A stretch of 18,724 nucleotides of DNA. Origin: Protofrankia sp963555915 (lineage in GTDB: Bacteria > Actinomycetota > Actinomycetes > Frankiales > Frankiaceae). Made by a program: the position numbers and the translations under genes. Positions 14,757 through 18,724 of this stretch are shown piece by piece (position 1 is the first letter of the stretch; each line of letters begins with the position of its first letter). The DNA lies in NCBI RefSeq assembly GCF_963555915.1, contig NZ_CAUVXL010000151.1:1-18724 (forward strand). The letters are read 5' to 3'. Below the pieces are notes generated by a model. It was not told the DNA's origin, ran no database searches, and was given only the letters and a program-made list of their open reading frames with translations.

Positions 14757-15436
14757 CGCTCCACCCGGTTGAGCGTGACCGGGCAGTGGGTGAGCTCTCC
14801 GTCGGGCCGCCAGTCATCCCAGCAGGTCAGGCCGGCGACCGGGTCCCGGTGCACGGCCGCCACGCAGAACCCGCGGTACATGCCGCACGGACAGACCACC
14901 ACGTGCTCGCCCGCCCGGAAAGTGTGACCACAGACCAGGCACTTCGGGGCGTCCAGGAACTTCGGGGCGTCCGGCCCCATGTCGGGCCGGGCAACCTGGA
15001 GCGCGTGCGGGGCGAGCCGGACGACCGGTACGTCCCCGGCGGGCGGCCAGGCGTCGAGCAGACCGGCGGCGAACGCGGCCAGGTCCTCGGCGTCCTTCCC
15101 GGCGTCCTGCGCGGTTCCGTTCGCAGTTCTGTTCGCGGTGTCTGTCGCGGTTTCGCCCTCGCAGCGCAGCGCCGGATCAAGGTGGACGACCAGAGCGGCG
15201 TCATCGGCCCCGCGCACGCGGACCCTGTCCCCGCGACGGAAGGTGTGACCGCATGTTCTGCATCTGAGGTGCGTCCACCATGACTCCGAGTGGGTGACGG
15301 CGGTCCGGCTCCCGTCGCCGCCGACCGGACTGCCTTCCAGTGCCTCACCGGATGGTTGTGGGTCCAGCCCCTCGCTGATGCCGGCTTCGAGCGCGGCCAA
15401 CTCGCCGGCACCCGGGGGGTCAGAGCTCAGCCGCAC
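14753..15436 (-). CDS. Duplicated treble-clef zinc protein (RING-like, candidate E3)
   Basis: A 227-aa protein, GTG start at 15436 overlapping the upstream gene by 10 nt. It has two related zinc modules separated by an Ala/Asp/Thr linker. Module 1 is CRTCGHTFRRGDRVRV... VHLDPALRC; module 2 is CLVCGHTFRAGEHVVV... VHRDPVAGLTC. Module 2 adds CPCG, FC and a final THCP. The shared C-x2-CGHTFR-x-G plus later (V)H-x-DP and Cys is a treble-clef pattern like prokaryotic RING fingers. A RING-like protein directly before E1 (4-nt overlap) fits an E3-type adaptor bringing E2 and substrate together. It could instead be a structural zinc protein of the complex; the E3 role is inference. Confidence 0.8.
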   Translation of the reverse strand: MRLSSDPPGAGELAALEAGISEGLDPQPSGEALEGSPVGGDGSRTAVTHSESWWTHLRCRTCGHTFRRGDRVRVRGADDAALVVHLDPALRCEGETATDTANRTANGTAQDAGKDAEDLAAFAAGLLDAWPPAGDVPVVRLAPHALQVARPDMGPDAPKFLDAPKCLVCGHTFRAGEHVVVCPCGMYRGFCVAAVHRDPVAGLTCWDDWRPDGELTHCPVTLNRVER

Positions 15437-15720
15437 AGCATCTGCTCCGTGGGGCCACCGCCGAGGTCCGCCAGCAGCGCCTCAAGGACGGCCGGACGGA
15501 ACGCGTCGCCGATGATCTCCACCCCGGACTCGGTCACGGTGATCTGCAACCGGACCAGCCGACCATCCGGATAGTCGGCGTATTCGGATCCGTCGATGAG
15601 GTCCGGTAGAGACTCGACGAACGTGTTACCGCCGGTCCGGCCGTCCGCCACGCTTCCGTCCGGCCCGCTGCCGTCTGTCTGGCTGCTATCCGTCCCGCTG
15701 CCATCGGTGGACTGCTTCAC
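15427..15720 (-). CDS. Small protein with conserved-looking -LCG C-terminus (candidate modifier)
   Basis: A 97-aa protein. GTG at 15720 overlaps the radical SAM stop as GTGA. The N-terminal ~30 residues are Gly/Ser/Asp low-complexity. The rest is a compact fold: a beta hairpin (GRLVRLQITVTESGVEIIG) and a helix (AFRPAVLEALLADL), then GGGPTEQMLCG at the C-terminus. It lies directly upstream of the RING-like and E1 genes. A terminal glycine exposed at translation would suit E1 adenylation without processing, so it is a candidate modifier or tag carrier. The fold cannot be assigned by eye and it lacks a clear beta-grasp pattern. Confidence 0.75.
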   Translation of the reverse strand: MKQSTDGSGTDSSQTDGSGPDGSVADGRTGGNTFVESLPDLIDGSEYADYPDGRLVRLQITVTESGVEIIGDAFRPAVLEALLADLGGGPTEQMLCG

Positions 15721-16877
15721 CGATCATCCCCCCATCGTCCCGGGATCGGCTGCCCGCAGTGCGGGCAGGTGCCGTGCGTGACCACCGATTCCAGTGTCTC
15801 CCAGATGCCGCGTTGCACCAGCGACATCTCACATACCGGACAGCGGGTTTCCCGGCCGGCAGCGCCGAGTGCCCGTTCGACGTAGACAAACCGCAGGCCG
15901 GCGTCCCACCCTGCCGCCCGCGCCGCAGCCAGGGCCTGCGGGCTGGTCGGGGGCGGCCGGCGCATCCGGAAGTCCGGGGTGAAGCGCAGCAGATGCCAGG
16001 GGATGTCCGGGTCGATGCCGGCGAGGTGGCGGGCGATGGCACGCAGCGCGTCCGGTTCGGCGGACACGCCGGGGATCAGCGGCGTGGACACCTCCACCCA
16101 CACGCCGGCGGCGCGGAACCGCTCGACCGCGTCCAGCACGGGACGCAGCGGCGCACCGGTGAGCCGCTGATGGGCGGACTCCCGCGCGGCCTTGACGTCG
16201 ATGTTCACCGCGTCCAGCACGCCCGCGACCAGGTCGATCGCGGGCGCGGTGAGGAAACCATTGGTCTTCCACACGAGCGGCACGCCCGCCGGGGCTGCGA
16301 GGGCCGCAAGGTCCAGGGTCAGCTCCGGGGCGAGGCTCGGCTCGCTGTAGGACATGCCGAGGGACGCGCCGTCCGCGGCGGCCTGCGCGACCAGCTCGGC
16401 GGGTTGTGCGGGCCGGGCCGTCCAGGCGACGTCGGCGACCTGGCCGTACTGGGACAACCTGTGGTTGACGCAGTAGTTGCAGCGGAACGAGCATCCCGGC
16501 CCGGCGATCGTGAGCACCCGGCTCCCCGGCCGGACGTGGTAGAGCGGCTTGCGCTCGATCGCGTCGAGGTGCGCGACGGCGACGGCGTAGGTGGCGGTCT
16601 CCAGCACGCCGGCGTGGTTACGCCGCACGGCACAGACGCCGGTCTCGCCGACCCCCAGCTCGCAGCCGTGCGGGCACAGTAGGCAACGAATTCGCCCGGT
16701 GTCCGCGTCACTGTCGCCGGATTCGCTCGCGCTGGGCTCGATTTCAGCAGGTTCACCGAGTAGCGCCGGCCGCCACTGCGGCCCGGGTAGACCGTCAGGC
16801 CGTCGGTCGTCAGGCCGTCGGTCGTCAGGCCATCGGCCGTCAGGCCATCGGCCGTCAGGCCATCGGCCGTCAGACAT
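15717..16877 (-). CDS. amrS: AmrS-type radical SAM enzyme (AmmeMemoRadiSam family)
   Basis: A 386-aa protein close to PflA-like AmrS enzymes. The N-terminal CLLCPHGCELGVGETGVCAV (C65, C68, C72, C82) and RKPLYHVRPGS are family hallmarks. The radical SAM cluster motif CSFRCNYC gives C129, C133, C136. YSEPS and the beta-barrel motifs follow. A C-terminal zinc ribbon (C346/C349, C371/C374) ends IPGRW. All iron-sulfur cysteines are present, so it should be active. The reaction of the family is not established. Its usual AMMECR1 and Memo partners are absent here. The start at 16877 adds ~60 residues to the typical N-terminus, half of them a pentapeptide repeat (WPDGR/RPDDR). It is first in the run that includes E1. 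Confidence 0.9.
   Translation of the reverse strand: MSDGRWPDGRWPDGRWPDDRRPDDRRPDGLPGPQWRPALLGEPAEIEPSASESGDSDADTGRIRCLLCPHGCELGVGETGVCAVRRNHAGVLETATYAVAVAHLDAIERKPLYHVRPGSRVLTIAGPGCSFRCNYCVNHRLSQYGQVADVAWTARPAQPAELVAQAAADGASLGMSYSEPSLAPELTLDLAALAAPAGVPLVWKTNGFLTAPAIDLVAGVLDAVNIDVKAARESAHQRLTGAPLRPVLDAVERFRAAGVWVEVSTPLIPGVSAEPDALRAIARHLAGIDPDIPWHLLRFTPDFRMRRPPPTSPQALAAARAAGWDAGLRFVYVERALGAAGRETRCPVCEMSLVQRGIWETLESVVTHGTCPHCGQPIPGRWGDDR
16794..16868. repeat. 15-bp tandem repeat, 5 units, in frame
   Basis: Five units of GTCAGGCC(A/G)TCGG(T/C)C, with a sixth beginning at 16869 just before the start codon. They encode the N-terminal pentapeptides of the radical SAM protein and reach almost to its ATG, so unit number could alter both the N-terminus and the spacing of translation signals. 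Confidence 0.9.
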
Positions 16878-16934
16878 GACGTGCTCCGACCGCGGATGGC
16901 CGGTCGCCCGAGCCCCGCGCTCGCGGGCGAGCGG

Positions 16935-17053
16935 TCGCCCGAGCCCCGCGTCGGCGGTCGTCTGAACGATGTGACTTTCGTGCTGCTCCCATAGCAGTGG
17001 ATTCACATCTTTCGGCCGGCGGGCGAGGGCTCGCCCGAGCCCCGCGTCGGCGG
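16935..17053. repeat. Right terminal repeat with palindrome P4
   Basis: Palindrome P4 (16967-17010) is the exact inverse of P1 over 41 bp. It is flanked by two identical 23-bp direct copies (16935-16957 and 17031-17053, GCCCGAGCCCCGCG core). A third partial copy starts near 16902. The WD40-vWA stop codon (TGA, 17003-17005) lies in P4 and its last ~16 codons are repeat DNA. The space to the radical SAM start (16878-16934) contains only GC-rich repeat fragments. Confidence 0.88.
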
Positions 17054-18724
17054 CTGGTGGTTGTCCAGTCCAGCAGGCCTGCCGATGTGGGTCTGGTCGT
17101 CGGTGGTCGGGGTGAGTAGGGCGTGGATGGCGTCGGTGAGGGTGGCGGCGGTGGGGTGGGGTGGGAGGTGGCGGTGGTATCGCCCGTCTGCGGTGGCGGT
17201 GGCGGTGGCGGTGCGGGATGTGTGGGTGGTGCCCGGGTTGGGGGGTGGGGTGCCGGGGGGGTGGGTGGTCAGGAGGCGTAGGTGGGGTCCGGGGTGGACG
17301 GGGTGGTCGTGGGCGAGGTGATGGTGGGTGAGGATCACGGTGGTGGGCGTCGGGGTGTGGCTGGCGGTGCGCAGCGCGGCGTGCAGGTTGGGGGGGTGCA
17401 GGGTGCGGGCGGTCCAGAGGATGGTCAGGTCTGCGGGGTTGGTGAGGGGGCGTGGCAGGGCGGGCTGGTCGAGGGTGATGAGGGTGGGGTGCTGGCCTGT
17501 GCGCCAGAGGGTGACGGTGAGCAGGTGTGCGGCGAGGCGGAGGACGGTTTCGACGGGTCCGCACGTGGGTGGGGTGGTGTCCAGGATGATCGTGACCGGG
17601 TGGGGTGGTGCGGTGGGGGTGGCGGTGTGGAGGCGGTAGAGGAGCTCACCGCGGGCCAGGCGGAGGTGGAAGAGGTCGTCGGGGAGGGCGAGTTGGGAGG
17701 GCAGCAGGTTGCTGATCGTGCCGTGGTGGGTGATGCCGGCGGTGCCGGGGGTGTGGATACCGGTGGCGGCGTGGTCACGGTGGCTGCTGGTGGTCAGGGT
17801 GGTGGTGGCGTCGGCGAGCAGGGTGAGCTGGGTGCCGGTCAGGGGGGGCATGGTCGGGGCGCGGTCGCGCAGGCGCAGGGCGAGGGTGGGGTCGGTGGTG
17901 ATCGCGTCGGGTCCGACGATGGTGAGCAGGGCGGTGAGCCGGCCGGTGAGGTGGTCGGCGGCGGTGTGGAGCCGGTCGAGGCTGACCGGTGGTGGTGCGG
18001 GACGGCTGGTCGGGCTGTGCAGGGCGGTGTGCAGCAGGTCGCGTTGGCCGGTGGGGGTGCTGCCCGGTGGGGGTGTGTAGACGGGGTTGGGGGGTAGGTC
18101 GGCGGTGAGTAGGGCAGTGAACCCGACTCGGGCGGGCGGTGGCCAGGCCAGTTGGCGGAGCCGGTGGATCCCGGGATGGGCGGCCAACGTTTGCAGCCGC
18201 GGGTCGTACAGCATGCTGTCCGGGTTGTCCGTGCTGGTCGTGTCGCCGGTGTGGCTGGTGAGGGTTATCAGGTCGTGGACGAGGGACAGTGGTGGCCATA
18301 GTCCGCCCGCGCCGAGTTGGAGCAGTCCGGCGGCGGCGGTGTGCCACCGGGACGGAACCGGATCGGCCGTGGCGGTGTCCGGCTGTGGTGGGAGGGTCAC
18401 CGTCCAGATTCGCACCGTGGCGTCGTCGCTGCCTGAGGCGAGTAGCAGCCGGCCGTCCGGGCCGCCCGCCCACCCCACCGACCAGACCTCGCCGGTGTGG
18501 CCGGTGAGGGTGTGCAGGGTGTGGCCGGTGTGCGGATCCCAGATTCGCACCGTGGCGTCGGCGCTGCCGGAGGCGAGGAGTAGCTGGCCGTCGGGGCCGG
18601 CCGCCCACCCCACCGAGAAGACCCAGCTGGTGTGGCCGGTGAGGGTGTGCAGGGTGTGGCCGGTGGTCGGATCCCAGATTCGCACCGTGGCGTCGGCGCT
18701 GCCGGAGGCGAGGAGTAGCTGGCC
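17003..18724 (-). CDS. WD40-repeat / vWA-like protein, 5' end outside window
   Basis: The last 573 residues of a longer protein. The upstream part shows WD40 repeats of exactly 45 aa (GHTLHTLTGHT... GPDG.LLLASGS.DATVRIWDP), repeated in DNA with a 135-bp period. A helical middle follows. Then comes a C-terminal vWA-like domain: QLALPDDLFHLRLARGELLYRL, the first strand VTIILDTTPP (Asp codon at 17579-17581), GPVETVLRLAAHLL, LITLDQP and TTVILTHHHLA strands. The metal site reads D-T-T-P-P instead of D-x-S-x-S, so MIDAS binding may be weak. vWA proteins are standard partners of MoxR ATPases; this would be the third member of the ternary core, with the WD40 propeller as interaction platform. Very high CAC/ACC/CCC codon content near the C-terminus. 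Confidence 0.85.
   Translation of the reverse strand, partial: GQLLLASGSADATVRIWDPTTGHTLHTLTGHTSWVFSVGWAAGPDGQLLLASGSADATVRIWDPHTGHTLHTLTGHTGEVWSVGWAGGPDGRLLLASGSDDATVRIWTVTLPPQPDTATADPVPSRWHTAAAGLLQLGAGGLWPPLSLVHDLITLTSHTGDTTSTDNPDSMLYDPRLQTLAAHPGIHRLRQLAWPPPARVGFTALLTADLPPNPVYTPPPGSTPTGQRDLLHTALHSPTSRPAPPPVSLDRLHTAADHLTGRLTALLTIVGPDAITTDPTLALRLRDRAPTMPPLTGTQLTLLADATTTLTTSSHRDHAATGIHTPGTAGITHHGTISNLLPSQLALPDDLFHLRLARGELLYRLHTATPTAPPHPVTIILDTTPPTCGPVETVLRLAAHLLTVTLWRTGQHPTLITLDQPALPRPLTNPADLTILWTARTLHPPNLHAALRTASHTPTPTTVILTHHHLAHDHPVHPGPHLRLLTTHPPGTPPPNPGTTHTSRTATATATADGRYHRHLPPHPTAATLTDAIHALLTPTTDDQTHIGRPAGLDNHQPPTRGSGEPSPAGRKM

Noticed and set aside
1..17010. CRISPR array from the recurring 42-bp palindromes
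   Set aside because: Copies are kilobases apart, in both orientations, with genes rather than spacers between them.
17282..18097. Gly/Val-rich 271-codon plus-strand open frame opposite the WD40-vWA gene
   Set aside because: Low-complexity shadow of His/Thr/Pro codons on the minus strand.

Overview
High-GC DNA with GTG starts, chained ATGA/GTGA gene overlaps and Ala/Arg/Pro-rich proteins. This points to a large-genome actinomycete. A Frankia- or Micromonospora-like source is plausible, but nothing here fixes the genus. No rRNA, tRNA or CRISPR array is visible.

The window is dominated by one long minus-strand locus (about 18.7 kb down to 115) that I read as an ATPase-centred ternary system (FtsH-like AAA + MoxR AAA + vWA) joined to a ubiquitin-like conjugation pathway. 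In transcription order: a WD40-vWA protein (5' end outside the window); an AmrS-type radical SAM enzyme; a 97-aa protein ending in -LCG; a duplicated zinc treble-clef (RING-like) protein; an E1/ThiF adenylating enzyme; a fusion of effector-associated-like domain, unknown domain, ubiquitin-like domain and E2; a JAB/MPN+ metalloprotease; an unknown helical protein; an FtsH/CDC48-like ATPase with a dead first AAA domain; a MoxR ATPase; and four accessory proteins of unknown function (two of them carrying TPR-like helices). Most junctions overlap by 4-10 nt, so translation is probably coupled. The likely logic is that E1, RING-like protein and E2 attach a modifier, JAB removes or matures it, and the AAA machines remodel tagged clients. 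The vWA/WD40 and EAD-like parts would supply protein-protein recruitment. This assignment is inference from domain architecture.

The minus-strand operon is interrupted between E1 and E2 by a plus-strand toxin-antitoxin-like cassette (XRE/ImmA-IrrE metallopeptidase + PIN nuclease, 11413-13172). The cassette is bracketed by near-identical 125-bp direct repeats and by two truncated helix-turn-helix gene remnants. Degenerate copies of the E1 C-terminal coding tail lie on the E2 side of it.

Four copies of an about 42-bp palindromic repeat sit exactly at the module joints (1-41, 11180-11221, 13444-13485, 16967-17010). The outermost two are exact inverted copies over 41 bp and enclose the locus from the radical SAM gene to the last accessory gene. 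In at least two cases the palindrome supplies the stop codon of the preceding gene. This suggests a locus assembled or rearranged through these repeats.
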